A DNA stretch of 64,000 nucleotides from Candidatus Kuenenia hertensis (GTDB lineage Bacteria > Planctomycetota > Brocadiia > Brocadiales > Brocadiaceae). The translations under genes and the position numbers were made by a program. How positions within the stretch are numbered: the first letter of the stretch is position 1; every line of letters begins with the position of its first letter. The stretch covers positions 1 to 64,000 of the forward strand of contig SOET01000002.1 in NCBI GenBank assembly GCA_021646465.1, read 5' to 3'. Under the pieces are notes generated by a model. The model was given only the letters and a program-made list of their open reading frames with translations, was not told where the DNA came from and ran no database searches. This document shows, piece by piece, positions 11,342 through 20,349 of this stretch.

Positions 11342-11605
11342 ATGGAAGAATTTGCAATAAATAATATTTCCAAAGAAAATTTCAGGAACATAGGTACGAA
11401 AGTACTGGAAACACTTTCAGGGCAAAATCCGAAAATTTCAAACACGGCACTTATGCAAAAACTAAAGGAAAAGTGTTCCGACTCCGAACTTGTTATGGAT
11501 GCCATTTCTATCGCGGCACAAGAAAATAATAATAATATAGTTCATTTTTGGACTGGGGTGTATGCAATGCTGGTGGAGCTTTATCAGGTATGTCCGAACG
11601 ACTAA
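11342..11605 (+). CDS. Small conserved-looking protein of unknown function upstream of cheV
   Basis: The 87-residue protein starts at an ATG with a strong ribosome site (AAGGAG) and ends 50 nt before the CheV-like gene, so the two are probably co-transcribed. It is mainly helical in appearance, acidic and without signal peptide or membrane segment. No family is recognised. Its position suggests a role together with the chemotaxis adaptor, which is only inference from neighbourhood. Confidence 0.7.
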   Translation: MEEFAINNISKENFRNIGTKVLETLSGQNPKISNTALMQKLKEKCSDSELVMDAISIAAQENNNNIVHFWTGVYAMLVELYQVCPND

Positions 11606-11655
11606 TTAAAAGTATTTTTAAAAAAGATTAATACTTTAATGTAAGGAGTATTATT

Positions 11656-12606
11656 ATGGGAAAACAACAAATTCTCCTGGAAAGCGGTACCAACGAAATG
11701 GAATTGCTGGAGTTTCTTATCGGAGGTCAGTCGTTTGGGGTAAATGTTGCCAAGGTACAGTCAATTGTACAGTATGACCCAAAAACGGTCACGAAGGTAG
11801 CTACAGCTCCTCCCGCAATGATGGGGATGATGTTACACAGAGGCAAGACAATACCCCTCATTGATTTGGCAAACGCATTGGATATGAATAAAAAAAAGGA
11901 TGCTGATGCAAATAGTACATCAGTGGTAATAGTAACTGAATTTAATAATTCAATTAATAGTTTTTTGGTAGATGGTGTGAACCGGATTCATAGGCTTTGC
12001 TGGGATGCTTTTGTTCCAATAAGTAATGTTATCAATATTAGTGGATTAGGTATTATAGGGTCTGTGCATATCAATGATACAGAGGTAATGGTTGTCGATT
12101 TGGAACACATTCTTTCCAGAATATTTCCGCAGTTGGCAATCGGTGAGGCTGCCAGTGAAATATTTCAAATAGAAAAAAAACACGGACGGGAAGAAGTGTG
12201 TATTTTTTTTGCAGAAGATTCTAAGACAATTCGGGATAATGTTGTCCGGGTGCTTTGCAGTGCGGGATATAATAAACTCCGTGTATTTGAAAATGGGCAA
12301 AAGGCGCTTGATGTACTGATGGGAATGCGTGATAAAGTAAAAGCGGAAGATTCGTTTGCCGTTGAATTACCCAATGTATTAATTTCTGATATAGAAATGC
12401 CGGAGCTAGACGGATTAACTTTGTGTAAAAGTCTGAAGAGTGACTCCATACTCAGAAATATTTCTGTGATTATGTTTTCCAGTCTGATAAATGATCAGAT
12501 GATTATGAAATGCGAAAGTGTTGGTGCGGATAGTTATATAACAAAACCGGAGATGAATAAATTAATAAACATGCTTGACGAGAGATGTTTAAAGAAGGAG
12601 AAATAA
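11656..12606 (+). CDS. cheV: CheV-type chemotaxis coupling protein (CheW + receiver domain)
   Basis: The 316-residue protein joins an N-terminal CheW-like domain (residues ~14-155; LIGGQSFGVNVAKVQSIVQY, MLHRGKTIPLIDL) to a C-terminal response-regulator receiver domain (~180-310). The receiver has the acidic pair in FAEDS (187-188), the phospho-acceptor aspartate in LISDIEMPELDG (about Asp245), a serine in VIMFSS and the lysine in ITKPEM. CheV proteins couple receptors to the CheA kinase and are adjusted by phosphorylation. A ribosome site (AAGGAG) precedes the ATG. No CheA, CheR or receptor gene is in this window. Confidence 0.9.
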   Translation: MGKQQILLESGTNEMELLEFLIGGQSFGVNVAKVQSIVQYDPKTVTKVATAPPAMMGMMLHRGKTIPLIDLANALDMNKKKDADANSTSVVIVTEFNNSINSFLVDGVNRIHRLCWDAFVPISNVINISGLGIIGSVHINDTEVMVVDLEHILSRIFPQLAIGEAASEIFQIEKKHGREEVCIFFAEDSKTIRDNVVRVLCSAGYNKLRVFENGQKALDVLMGMRDKVKAEDSFAVELPNVLISDIEMPELDGLTLCKSLKSDSILRNISVIMFSSLINDQMIMKCESVGADSYITKPEMNKLINMLDERCLKKEK

Positions 12607-12692
12607 GCACCGTATCGTTGTTTGTTGTGGTTTATTCATGTGAAGGCTTTATGCAAAAAATTTTAAATTAACTTATTAAAGAAAGAGCAGAA

Positions 12693-13646
12693 ATGAATAT
12701 ACTTGTTTCAGGTTCAGTGGCATATGACAGGATTATGGATTTCCCGGGAAAGTTTTCAGATCATATTCTTCCTGAAAAGATACACATATTGAATGTATGT
12801 TTTATGATTAATGAATTGAAAGAAAATTTTGGCGGCACCGCAGGCAATATTGCTTACGCACTTTCTTTACTGGGTGAAACACCAACAATTATTGCTACTT
12901 CCGGCCGTGATTTTGAACCATATAAAAAGTGGCTGGTAAAGCATAAAATACCTACAGAGTATATTAAGGTAATAGATGAAGAATTAACCGCTGGGGCATA
13001 TATTACAACAGACCAATCTGATAATCAAATTACGGCATTTAATCCGGGAGCCATGAAATATTGCGCCGGGTTTGATTTTGATTCTGTGTCAAAAGAAGAA
13101 ACATTGGCAATTGTTTCCCCCGGAAATCTGGATGACATGATAAATTTTTCAAAGATATATAAACAAAAAGGAATAGATTATATTTTTGACCCGGGACAGT
13201 CCTTACCTGCATGGTCAAAAGAGAATCTGATGGAGACCATTGATGGGGCAAAAATATTTATTTGCAATGACTATGAGTTTCAATTAACACAAGAGAAAAC
13301 ATCCATGTCAACTGAAGACATTATAAAAAAATCTGAGATTTTGATCATAACAAAAGGAGAATTTGGTTCCACAATTATAAACAAAGAGAACGGAAACACG
13401 AAAACATATGAAATTCCTGCTGCGAAAGTATCGTCTATAAAAGACCCTACCGGAGCCGGAGACGCATATAGGGCTGGTTTGATAAAAGGATTAGTATCAT
13501 CAAACAGAGGAATTGCTCATGCAGCAAAGATAGGAGCCGTTTGTGCGGCCTATGCTGTTGAAGTTTATGGAACACAAAATTTTCACTTCACCTCAGATGA
13601 ATTTAATGAACGATTTAAAGAAGTATTTAAAGAATCTCCTTTTTGA
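12693..13646 (+). CDS. PfkB-family carbohydrate or nucleoside kinase
   Basis: The 317-residue protein is a ribokinase-fold enzyme. The N-terminal substrate side shows NILVSGSVAYDRIMDFPG and ENFGGTAGNIAYALSLLG. The C-terminal signature DPTGAGDAYRAG carries the catalytic aspartate and the anion hole. PfkB enzymes phosphorylate sugars or nucleosides with ATP; the N-terminal pattern is closest to the bacterial adenosine kinase/ribokinase-like subgroup, so the substrate cannot be fixed from sequence. It follows cheV by 86 nt and is probably expressed separately. Confidence 0.88.
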   Translation: MNILVSGSVAYDRIMDFPGKFSDHILPEKIHILNVCFMINELKENFGGTAGNIAYALSLLGETPTIIATSGRDFEPYKKWLVKHKIPTEYIKVIDEELTAGAYITTDQSDNQITAFNPGAMKYCAGFDFDSVSKEETLAIVSPGNLDDMINFSKIYKQKGIDYIFDPGQSLPAWSKENLMETIDGAKIFICNDYEFQLTQEKTSMSTEDIIKKSEILIITKGEFGSTIINKENGNTKTYEIPAAKVSSIKDPTGAGDAYRAGLIKGLVSSNRGIAHAAKIGAVCAAYAVEVYGTQNFHFTSDEFNERFKEVFKESPF

Positions 13647-13952
13647 TGGATATTAAGACGTTGTCAGATTGATTGGCGTAATATCTTTTTGTATTGACCG
13701 AAAAAGTGGAATTTGTTACCATTAACACGTCTTTAGGCTTTTTTGCATAGCGATTAGATACCCCCGTTATATTTAATTATTTGCTTAAATCAATGTGTTT
13801 TTTGTTGTCTCAAACCAAATAGCCTATATGCACAATACTTATTTTTGCATGTAAAAATTTTCTATCCTGCGGCTTTAAGATTCTCACCACAAATGGTCTT
13901 GTTTCATTAGAGAATATAATCGAAAATATGATGAAGGACCTTCATTAAATAT
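13647..13952. other. Intergenic region
   Basis: About 306 nt without a recognised gene. It is AT-rich. No strong terminator with a T-run, no repeat and no RNA gene was recognised. A weak ribosome site (GAAGGA) stands about 14 nt before the ATG at 13953. It presumably holds the promoter of the HEAT-repeat lipoprotein gene. Confidence 0.5.
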
Positions 13953-16037
13953 ATGCTGAGAGAAATTAAATTGATAATCTCTGGAATATTGCTATACCCT
14001 GCGTGTGTATTTAGCATTATGGGGTGTACCTCTATTCCTGTGAAGAATGCAATCGTTGAAGAAGAACAAAAAGAATCAAAATCTGACATAAAACTACGCC
14101 GAAATATAGATGAATGGACACTCCAATTGTATTCAGACGACCCCACCATAAGAAGTTCTGCCGCTGTTTCTTTGTTAGGATTAAATTTGCAAAGTGCACA
14201 GGAACCCTTAATAAGTATATTAAAAGATTCTAAAGTCCGTGAAGATGTTAAAATATCTGTTATAAAAGCTTTTGGATTTGCAAGGGATGATTGTGCGGTT
14301 GAACATTTAATCCAACCTTTAGGTAGTGAATCTGAACCGGTTAAGACTGCTGCTGTGAATGCGCTTGGGAGAATTAAAACAAAAAAATCAATAAATTTGA
14401 TGGCAAATGCGATGTTAAGTCCCAAGCAGCCAAATGAAGTTAAGATATTGCTGGCAAAAGCATTAGGCAATACAAATGATCAGGATGCCGTTGAGTCTTT
14501 AATTAAAATGCTCAGGGCTGATGATAGGGATTTGAGAGAAACAGTGATGACATCTTTGGAAAAAATTACAAAAGTATCAAATAATAATGATTCCTCATGG
14601 TGGAAGGAATGGTGGTTGCGTAATAAGTCGAAAACACGGGAACAATGGTTGGAGGAAATTGTACTTAAACAGGAAGAAAAGACTCAACAGTTAGAGGGTA
14701 GGATTGAACAATTAAAAGAGGAAGTGGCACAAAAGTCTATTAAACTTATTGAACTTGGATATGACAAAATTGACCCCACATTGTTAAGTGAAGCGATTAA
14801 AAGCGATTACCCTGAAGTAAGAATTTTTGCCGCAAAGGAACTGGCAAAAATTAAAGAATCATCAACAATAGAGATATTGATTAAGGCTATCTCCGATAAA
14901 GAAGAAGAAGTTCGGATTGAAGTTGTTCAGGCGCTGGGAGAAATTGGCGATGAAAAAGCGATCAAACCTTTAATCCACGCTCTAAATGATGAAAATTTGG
15001 TTGTGAGGGAAAAGGCTGCTAAGGCGCTTGGACAATTAGGAAATAATGAGGCGGTAACGGTTTTAATCGAAGCATTAAACAAGAAAACGAATTTTCCAAT
15101 AGTTTGTTCTATAATAGAATCCTTAGGTAAGATCGGAGATTTAAGAGCGGTAGATACCTTAATTAATTTTTTATCACACGAAAAGTCTGAAATACGGGAA
15201 TGCACAGCGGCATCCCTCGGGAAACTCGGTGATGCGCGTGCGGTAGAACATTTAATTGCTGCGCTGAACGACGAGGAGGAGCGTGTGAGATGGTATGCTG
15301 CAGATAGTTTAGGAAAAATTGGAAATCCTATATGTGTAGAATCCCTTATTAAGCGCCTGTCCGATAATAGTGCCCGCGTAAGAGAATCTGCCGTGACAGC
15401 TCTTGGGCAAATAGGGAATCAACAGGCAATCGAGGCGTTAATAAAGGCGCTTCAGGATGTTGATAAACGGGTTGTAGATCAGGCTGCCGAGCGTCTCGTA
15501 AATATTGAGGATGCGACGTTTGATATTATGGATTCTGTGGCAACAACTTTTTATAATAGTGCGGATTATAAGAGGGCGGAAATTGTTCTTAACAGGATAA
15601 TTACAAAATATGCGAAATTTCCTGAGTTACAGGACAAGGTCTTACAAATCAAGATAAAACTGGCAAAAACATTGTTTGCGTTAAAAGATTGGCAGAATGC
15701 ACTCAATGTATATGAAGAAGTTTTAAAACGTTATACCAACGATGACACCATAAAAAAGGAGCTTATACATTGTATAAAAGAGTTAAAACAGTTTGACCGT
15801 GCGTTAAAATGGTTTGCTGCATGGCTTGAAGAAAATCCTCAAAATTACCAACTGTGCTGGCAAGGTCGTTTGGATATTGCTTCTGCCATGTTTGATCAAG
15901 GCAAGTATGAAAATGTGAAGGATCTCATCAATGTATTAAAGACGGAAGACCCTAATTTGGGAGGAGAAGAGTTTAAATCCCATTTTCAGACATTAAACGA
16001 CCTGTGTAGAAACAGCATTACCAATTCGAAAGGATAA
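13953..16037 (+). CDS. HEAT/PBS-lyase repeat lipoprotein with C-terminal TPR-like region
   Basis: The 694-residue protein starts with a lipoprotein signal ending in the lipobox-like SIMGC (Cys25), so it is likely anchored in the membrane facing the periplasm. Residues ~50-200 and ~270-525 are built from about a dozen ~31-residue HEAT/PBS-lyase-type repeats (pattern AVxxLIxALxDExxxVRxxAAxSLGxIG), interrupted by a coiled-coil segment around residues 225-265. The C-terminal part (~540-690) looks like TPR repeats. Such solenoids serve as protein-protein scaffolds. Partner and function are unknown; the next genes encode a K+ uptake system. Confidence 0.85.
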   Translation: MLREIKLIISGILLYPACVFSIMGCTSIPVKNAIVEEEQKESKSDIKLRRNIDEWTLQLYSDDPTIRSSAAVSLLGLNLQSAQEPLISILKDSKVREDVKISVIKAFGFARDDCAVEHLIQPLGSESEPVKTAAVNALGRIKTKKSINLMANAMLSPKQPNEVKILLAKALGNTNDQDAVESLIKMLRADDRDLRETVMTSLEKITKVSNNNDSSWWKEWWLRNKSKTREQWLEEIVLKQEEKTQQLEGRIEQLKEEVAQKSIKLIELGYDKIDPTLLSEAIKSDYPEVRIFAAKELAKIKESSTIEILIKAISDKEEEVRIEVVQALGEIGDEKAIKPLIHALNDENLVVREKAAKALGQLGNNEAVTVLIEALNKKTNFPIVCSIIESLGKIGDLRAVDTLINFLSHEKSEIRECTAASLGKLGDARAVEHLIAALNDEEERVRWYAADSLGKIGNPICVESLIKRLSDNSARVRESAVTALGQIGNQQAIEALIKALQDVDKRVVDQAAERLVNIEDATFDIMDSVATTFYNSADYKRAEIVLNRIITKYAKFPELQDKVLQIKIKLAKTLFALKDWQNALNVYEEVLKRYTNDDTIKKELIHCIKELKQFDRALKWFAAWLEENPQNYQLCWQGRLDIASAMFDQGKYENVKDLINVLKTEDPNLGGEEFKSHFQTLNDLCRNSITNSKG

Positions 16038-16040
16038 GTG

Positions 16041-16163
16041 ATGAAAAACATAAAACTTTTTCTAAATAATATTGTTAATGGGAGGAATGTGTTATCGTTT
16101 TTTCAGAATGCCTGTGAAAAGTATGATTGTATTTTGTATGAGCATGATTTAGAAAAAAAATAA
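16041..16163 (+). CDS. Possible 40-residue small protein between the HEAT gene and trkA
   Basis: An ATG at 16041, three bases after the previous stop, is preceded by an AAAGGA ribosome site at a good distance and opens a 40-codon frame ending at 16163. The peptide is mixed polar and hydrophobic with two cysteines and ends in EKK. No family is recognised. It may be a genuine small protein or only a leader between the lipoprotein gene and trkA. Confidence 0.4.
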   Translation: MKNIKLFLNNIVNGRNVLSFFQNACEKYDCILYEHDLEKK

Positions 16164-16189
16164 ATTATGAGCAGGAGTTTGAAATATAA

Positions 16190-17551
16190 ATGAAAATCCT
16201 TATTGTAGGAGCCGGTGCTGTAGGTTTTAATCTTGCAAAACAATTGTCGAAAGAAGGACATGATATTTCCGTCATAGATAAAGATCAAAATAAAGTGGAC
16301 CGTATTGCGGAGAAACTGGATGTTTCTGTTGTGTTAGGAACTGCTACGTCTCCTTCAATCCTCGAAGAAGCAGGTATAAAGAATACAGATATAGTACTGG
16401 CTGTAACTAATAGTGACGAGATAAATATTGTGACGTGTATCATTTCTTATAATTACAATGTAAAAACAAAGATTGCCAGAATAAGAAATCCCGAATTTTC
16501 TGAGCAAAAACCACTTGTGCATCAGAATGGATTTCACATAGACTACATAGTAAACCCGGAGATGATAACAATTAATTCCATATTGGACATTATCGGAACC
16601 CCTGGAACAAACTATGTGGCTGATTTTAGAGGGGGGGATGTCTTGCTGAGAGGGTTTAGTGTGCCCGCGGATGCTCCGATAGTTGAGAAAAAACTCGCTG
16701 ATCTGGAAGAAATTGAATATACGGATTCTTTCCTGATAGTAGCTATCCAGCGGGAGGAAGAAATGATAATCCCCACGGGGGAAACGGTGATCAAGCCTAA
16801 TGATAATATCTATGTGATTGTGGCAAAGGAAGCGTTGCCATTTTTCTTGCCGATGGTTAATAGACGTGCAGATGAAGTTGCAAAAGTAGTTATATACGGA
16901 GTAAACCGGGCGAGTCTTAATTTGGCTAAAAAACTGGAAGAAAGAAAAATCGGGGTTACCATTATAGAACCCGAAAAGGAAAAAACGGAGGAAGCCGCTT
17001 CGGTACTTGACCGAACTATTATCCTGAAAGGCGATGCGTTGGATATCGATCTCCTAAAAGAATCTTCCATTGATGTAGCTAATTTTTTCGTTGCTATTTC
17101 TGAAAATGAACAGAGCAATCTTCTTGCGGCACTATTAGCAAAGAGACTAGGAGCAAAAAAGGCAATCGTGCTCACGGAAGACCCTGCTTTTGTACCTATT
17201 ATTAATTCTTTAGGTATCGACGTTGTAATAAACCCAAGGCTCATAACTGCTGGATCCATATTGCAGCATATTCGGCGGGGCGATACTCTTTCTGTTGTAA
17301 AGTTTCAACAAAGTGAAGCGGAGGCTATGGAATTGATTGCATCGGAACATTCAAGAATTTTAGGGAAACCCCTGAGAGAGGTATCATTTCCCAAAGGCGC
17401 TATTATCGGAGCGATTTCACATAATAATGTTATGAAATTACCCACAGGTGATACCATAATAAATCCCGGAGAAAGCGTGATTGTCTTTGCTCTTCCAGAC
17501 GCTATAGAAAAAGTTCAATCCCTCTTTTCCAATGGAAAAGGCGGAACGTAA
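16190..17551 (+). CDS. trkA: TrkA, cytoplasmic NAD-binding regulatory subunit of the Trk potassium uptake system
   Basis: The 453-residue protein has the duplicated TrkA layout: a Rossmann domain (MKILIVGAGAVGFNLAKQL, GxGxxG) with a TrkA-C domain, then a second Rossmann-like half (VVIYGVNRASLNLAKKL) and a second TrkA-C domain. TrkA sits on the cytoplasmic face of the TrkH channel and gates K+ uptake by binding nucleotides. It is followed 28 nt later by trkH, the expected partner, forming an operon. Confidence 0.95.
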   Translation: MKILIVGAGAVGFNLAKQLSKEGHDISVIDKDQNKVDRIAEKLDVSVVLGTATSPSILEEAGIKNTDIVLAVTNSDEINIVTCIISYNYNVKTKIARIRNPEFSEQKPLVHQNGFHIDYIVNPEMITINSILDIIGTPGTNYVADFRGGDVLLRGFSVPADAPIVEKKLADLEEIEYTDSFLIVAIQREEEMIIPTGETVIKPNDNIYVIVAKEALPFFLPMVNRRADEVAKVVIYGVNRASLNLAKKLEERKIGVTIIEPEKEKTEEAASVLDRTIILKGDALDIDLLKESSIDVANFFVAISENEQSNLLAALLAKRLGAKKAIVLTEDPAFVPIINSLGIDVVINPRLITAGSILQHIRRGDTLSVVKFQQSEAEAMELIASEHSRILGKPLREVSFPKGAIIGAISHNNVMKLPTGDTIINPGESVIVFALPDAIEKVQSLFSNGKGGT

Positions 17552-17579
17552 TTTCTGCGTTTCTTAAACCTCGCCGCTT

Positions 17580-19067
17580 ATGAACATTTCCATAGTACTG
17601 CGTACGGTCTCTAACCTTGCTTTAATGCTTGCCGCAATTTTCTCGATTCCGCTTGGTATTGCGTTATTTTATAAAAACTATGATACATTGTGGGCCTTTA
17701 TCCTTGCAATAGTTCTTTCGGGTACTCTGGGAGGAGTCAATAGGTTCTTCTTTAAGAAAAAAAATGAAGTAGAAATTGGCAATAGAGAAGGTATTGCCAT
17801 TGTGACGTTCAGTTGGCTCATTTGTATATTTCTTGGCGCATTTCCATATTGGTATTCAGGTATATGCCCAACATATACTGATGCGGTATTTGAGACAACA
17901 AGTGGTTTTACCACGACAGGCTCTTCAATTCTTACCAATGTGGAAATATTGCCTGAAAGTATTCTTTTCTGGCGTGCATTTACAAATTGGCTTGGCGGGA
18001 TGGGAATTATTGTTGTTTTCGTAGCATTGCTTCCTGCTATGGGCGTCAGTGGGTATCAGCTTTTTATTGCAGAAGTAAGTGGGCCTACGATAGGTAAATT
18101 GAAGCCACGAATTGCTGAAACGGCAAAGGCGCTGTGGATCATTTATCTTGTTTTTACGGCAACATTAATTTTGTTATACTTTTTGGGTGGAATGTCTTTT
18201 TTTGACGCCATTTGCCATTCCTTTGCCACGGTTTCAACAGGGGGATTTTCCACAAAAAACACAAGCATCGCATATTTTGATAATCTTTATATAGAAATTG
18301 TTGCCGCAATATTTATGTTTATTTGTGGCTGTAATTTTTCACTTTATTATCAGTCTTTTCAATTAAATTTCAGGAAAATACTGAAAAATTCAGAACTTCG
18401 CTTTTTTGCGGGATTAAACCTGATCGTTATTGTCTTTGTAGCAATACTTTTATTTAGTAGTCAACCTCACAGTTTGAGTAATGAAATTCACAATGATTAT
18501 TACCAAAATTTTGGATATTCCATCAGACGGTCTTTCTTCCAGGTAGTTGCAATATGCACGGGAACGGGTTTGTCAACGGCAGATTTTGACATATGGCCGG
18601 AAATATGCCGGTTTTTATTAATCTTGTTAATGTTTATTGGTGCGTGTGCAGGTTCTACAGGCGGTGGCATAAAAAGTGTACGGATATTGATATTACTCAA
18701 ATCAAGCATACGGGAAGTTATGCGTGTATTAAGGCCACGAATGGTAAAACACGTAAAAATTAATGGTGAATCGGTACCAGAAGAAATTGTTACCGAGATA
18801 TCAGTATTTTTCGTAGTGTACTTAGGATTTTTTGGTGTTTGTTCGCTGGCCTTGATGGCAACGGGCCTTGATATGGTTACTGCATTTTCTTCTGTATGTA
18901 CCTGCATGGCCAATTGTGGTCCTGGCCTCGCTAAAGTTGGCCCAACACTTAACTTCAGCGAGATTTCTTATTTCTGCAAATGGATTTTAAGTTTTTGCAT
19001 GCTCCTTGGGAGGTTGGAAATTTATAGTTTTCTGCTTATATTTCTACCTGTAACGTGGAAAAGGTAG
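17580..19067 (+). CDS. trkH: TrkH-family potassium channel subunit
   Basis: The 495-residue membrane protein carries about ten to twelve hydrophobic segments and the four pore-loop motifs typical of SKT-family transporters (for example ETTSGFTTTGSSIL, FATVSTGGFSTKN, VAICTGTGLSTADF, SVCTCMANCGPGL). It forms the K+-conducting pore in the inner membrane with TrkA as cytoplasmic regulator. It is the second gene of the trkA-trkH pair. Its stop at 19067 lies only 7 nt before the -35 element of the displaced tRNA-Val promoter and 47 nt before the left prophage end. Confidence 0.95.
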   Translation: MNISIVLRTVSNLALMLAAIFSIPLGIALFYKNYDTLWAFILAIVLSGTLGGVNRFFFKKKNEVEIGNREGIAIVTFSWLICIFLGAFPYWYSGICPTYTDAVFETTSGFTTTGSSILTNVEILPESILFWRAFTNWLGGMGIIVVFVALLPAMGVSGYQLFIAEVSGPTIGKLKPRIAETAKALWIIYLVFTATLILLYFLGGMSFFDAICHSFATVSTGGFSTKNTSIAYFDNLYIEIVAAIFMFICGCNFSLYYQSFQLNFRKILKNSELRFFAGLNLIVIVFVAILLFSSQPHSLSNEIHNDYYQNFGYSIRRSFFQVVAICTGTGLSTADFDIWPEICRFLLILLMFIGACAGSTGGGIKSVRILILLKSSIREVMRVLRPRMVKHVKINGESVPEEIVTEISVFFVVYLGFFGVCSLALMATGLDMVTAFSSVCTCMANCGPGLAKVGPTLNFSEISYFCKWILSFCMLLGRLEIYSFLLIFLPVTWKR

Positions 19068-19074
19068 AATTTAG

Positions 19075-19103
19075 TTGACTCATTAAACATGAAATGATAT
19101 ATA
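19075..19103 (+). promoter_or_regulatory. Displaced native promoter of the tRNA-Val gene
   Basis: TTGACT (19075-19080) and TATATA (19098-19103) are separated by exactly 17 bp, a near-consensus sigma-70 promoter. It stands 11 nt before the 19-bp fragment of the tRNA-Val 5' end. It is best explained as the original host promoter of the tRNA gene, cut off from it by the prophage. In the lysogen it would transcribe the tRNA fragment and then the integrase gene. Confidence 0.7.
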
Positions 19104-19114
19104 TAAATTCTTAA

Positions 19115-19133
19115 GGGCGATTAGCTCAATTGG
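19115..19133 (+). other. attL core: copy of the tRNA-Val 5' end
   Basis: The 19 bases GGGCGATTAGCTCAATTGG are identical to nucleotides 1-19 of the intact tRNA-Val at 62980. Beyond base 19 the match ends and phage DNA begins. This is a tRNA fragment and not a working tRNA gene. The left flank, with a good promoter, is host DNA after trkH. Confidence 0.85.
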
Positions 19134-19175
19134 AGTGAATAAGTGTGTATACAAGCAATACTTAGCAGTGAATAA
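19134..19175 (+). repeat. Direct 9-bp repeat inside attL, candidate integrase arm sites
   Basis: AGTGAATAA occurs at 19134-19142, directly at the core edge, and again at 19167-19175, 33 bp (about three helix turns) later. Tyrosine integrases of lambda type bind paired arm-type repeats beside the core, so this is a candidate; the assignment is inference. Confidence 0.35.
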
Positions 19176-19233
19176 AGCGGCATGTATGGCGAATTGTCTG
19201 AAAAAGAAGGTTGAAATTGCCCTTAACGAGTAA
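19134..19233 (+). other. Detached 3' end of the XRE regulator gene
   Basis: From the core edge an open frame continues for 32 codons (19135-19230) to a TAA at 19231-19233. It is in the same frame as the XRE regulator gene whose front part lies at the other prophage end (62706-62998). Joining the two cores on paper gives a 130-residue protein with a lysine-rich tail ending KKKVEIALNE. In the integrated state this stretch has no start codon of its own and is separated from its gene. The TAA lies 5 nt before the integrase TTG start, so regulator and integrase would be adjacent genes in the circular phage. Confidence 0.75.
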
Positions 19234-19238
19234 GTATT

Positions 19239-20318
19239 TTGACAAGGAATAACCGTACAAAAAAAGGCCGTAATCCCTACGGACTTAAGCTGCGGGGGAG
19301 CGTGTGGAATTATGATTTCCATGTACGCAAGAGGAGGTATAGGGGTACTACGCACACGCATGATTATGAGCTTGCCAAACTCTATGCCGCAAAGAAATAC
19401 AAAGAATCCTACCTTGATCAAACCGATATTCAGAAATTAACCCATGAGGTTAATGTTTCTGATTTTATCAAGCGTCACATACTTGCATTGCAAGCGGAGT
19501 ATTCTTCGCACTGGACGTATTCAAGCGAATTGACTCTTAATGAGTTTAGCGAGTTCCTCAAGTCTCAGGGTGTTGACGTCCTTTCAAAGATTTCCGTTGA
19601 GGTTCTTGAATCGTTCAAGATCGAACAATTAAACCGTGTGAAAAAGATTACGGTTAAGAATAAGTTTAAGATTATCAAGGCATTTCTTAATCGTGCTATC
19701 AAATACGGCTACCTTACCAAAAATCCGGCCAGACAGATTGTGATTAACGGTATCCATCAGAATAAGACACGGTTTTTTTCAAAAGAGGAAATTGAGAAGA
19801 TTTTTACTGCTTTAGACCTTCAGGAGCATAAACGTTTCGCTTATATGAAGAATTTTCTTATGGTCGCACTTTATACCGGCATGCGGCGCGGGGAATTGAC
19901 GCATCTCTGCATCGAGGATGCTGACCTGGAGAGGAAGGTTATTTGCGTGCGTAATAAGAACGGATTCAGCACGAAGAGCCGCAAGGAACGTGTGATCCCG
20001 ATTCATGATAAGCTGGTTCCGGTCTTTAAGGGTATTAAGAAGGAACGCCAGCAGGGGTATTGTTTCCTGCATTTGGGGAAAAAATATAATGACAAGACTG
20101 CCACGAAGAATTTTGTTATTCTCTGCGAAAGATCAGGAATTGAAAACGCGGGGATCCACACGCTGCGGCATACGTTCGCATCGTATTTGATCATGGCCGG
20201 TGTTTCTATGCGGATGGTTGCGGAATATTTGGGACATAGCACGGCGCGGGTGACAGAACTCTACTCGCATGTCTCGGAGGAGAAGAAGAACGGGGAGATT
20301 CAGCGGTTGGGGTTTTAA
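19239..20318 (+). CDS. int: Phage tyrosine integrase
   Basis: The 359-residue site-specific recombinase has an N-terminal arm-binding-like part (residues 1-60), a core-binding SAM-like domain (~70-165) and a catalytic domain with the expected residues: Arg216 (TGMRRGEL), HTLRH with His307/Arg310, His333 (LGHS) and the nucleophile Tyr342 (LYSHV). A TTG at 19239 is the only reasonable start; an in-frame stop lies upstream at 19224. It lies directly inside the left attachment site, as expected for the integrase of this prophage. In the lysogen it would be read from the stranded tRNA promoter, in the phage circle behind the XRE regulator. Confidence 0.93.
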   Translation: MTRNNRTKKGRNPYGLKLRGSVWNYDFHVRKRRYRGTTHTHDYELAKLYAAKKYKESYLDQTDIQKLTHEVNVSDFIKRHILALQAEYSSHWTYSSELTLNEFSEFLKSQGVDVLSKISVEVLESFKIEQLNRVKKITVKNKFKIIKAFLNRAIKYGYLTKNPARQIVINGIHQNKTRFFSKEEIEKIFTALDLQEHKRFAYMKNFLMVALYTGMRRGELTHLCIEDADLERKVICVRNKNGFSTKSRKERVIPIHDKLVPVFKGIKKERQQGYCFLHLGKKYNDKTATKNFVILCERSGIENAGIHTLRHTFASYLIMAGVSMRMVAEYLGHSTARVTELYSHVSEEKKNGEIQRLGF

Positions 20319-20349
20319 TTCATAAACACATTAATAAGGAGAAAGAAGT

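Noticed and set aside
19115-19230. A second tRNA gene at the left prophage end
   Set aside because: Only the first 19 nt match the tRNA; no anticodon or T arm follows. It is an attachment-site fragment.
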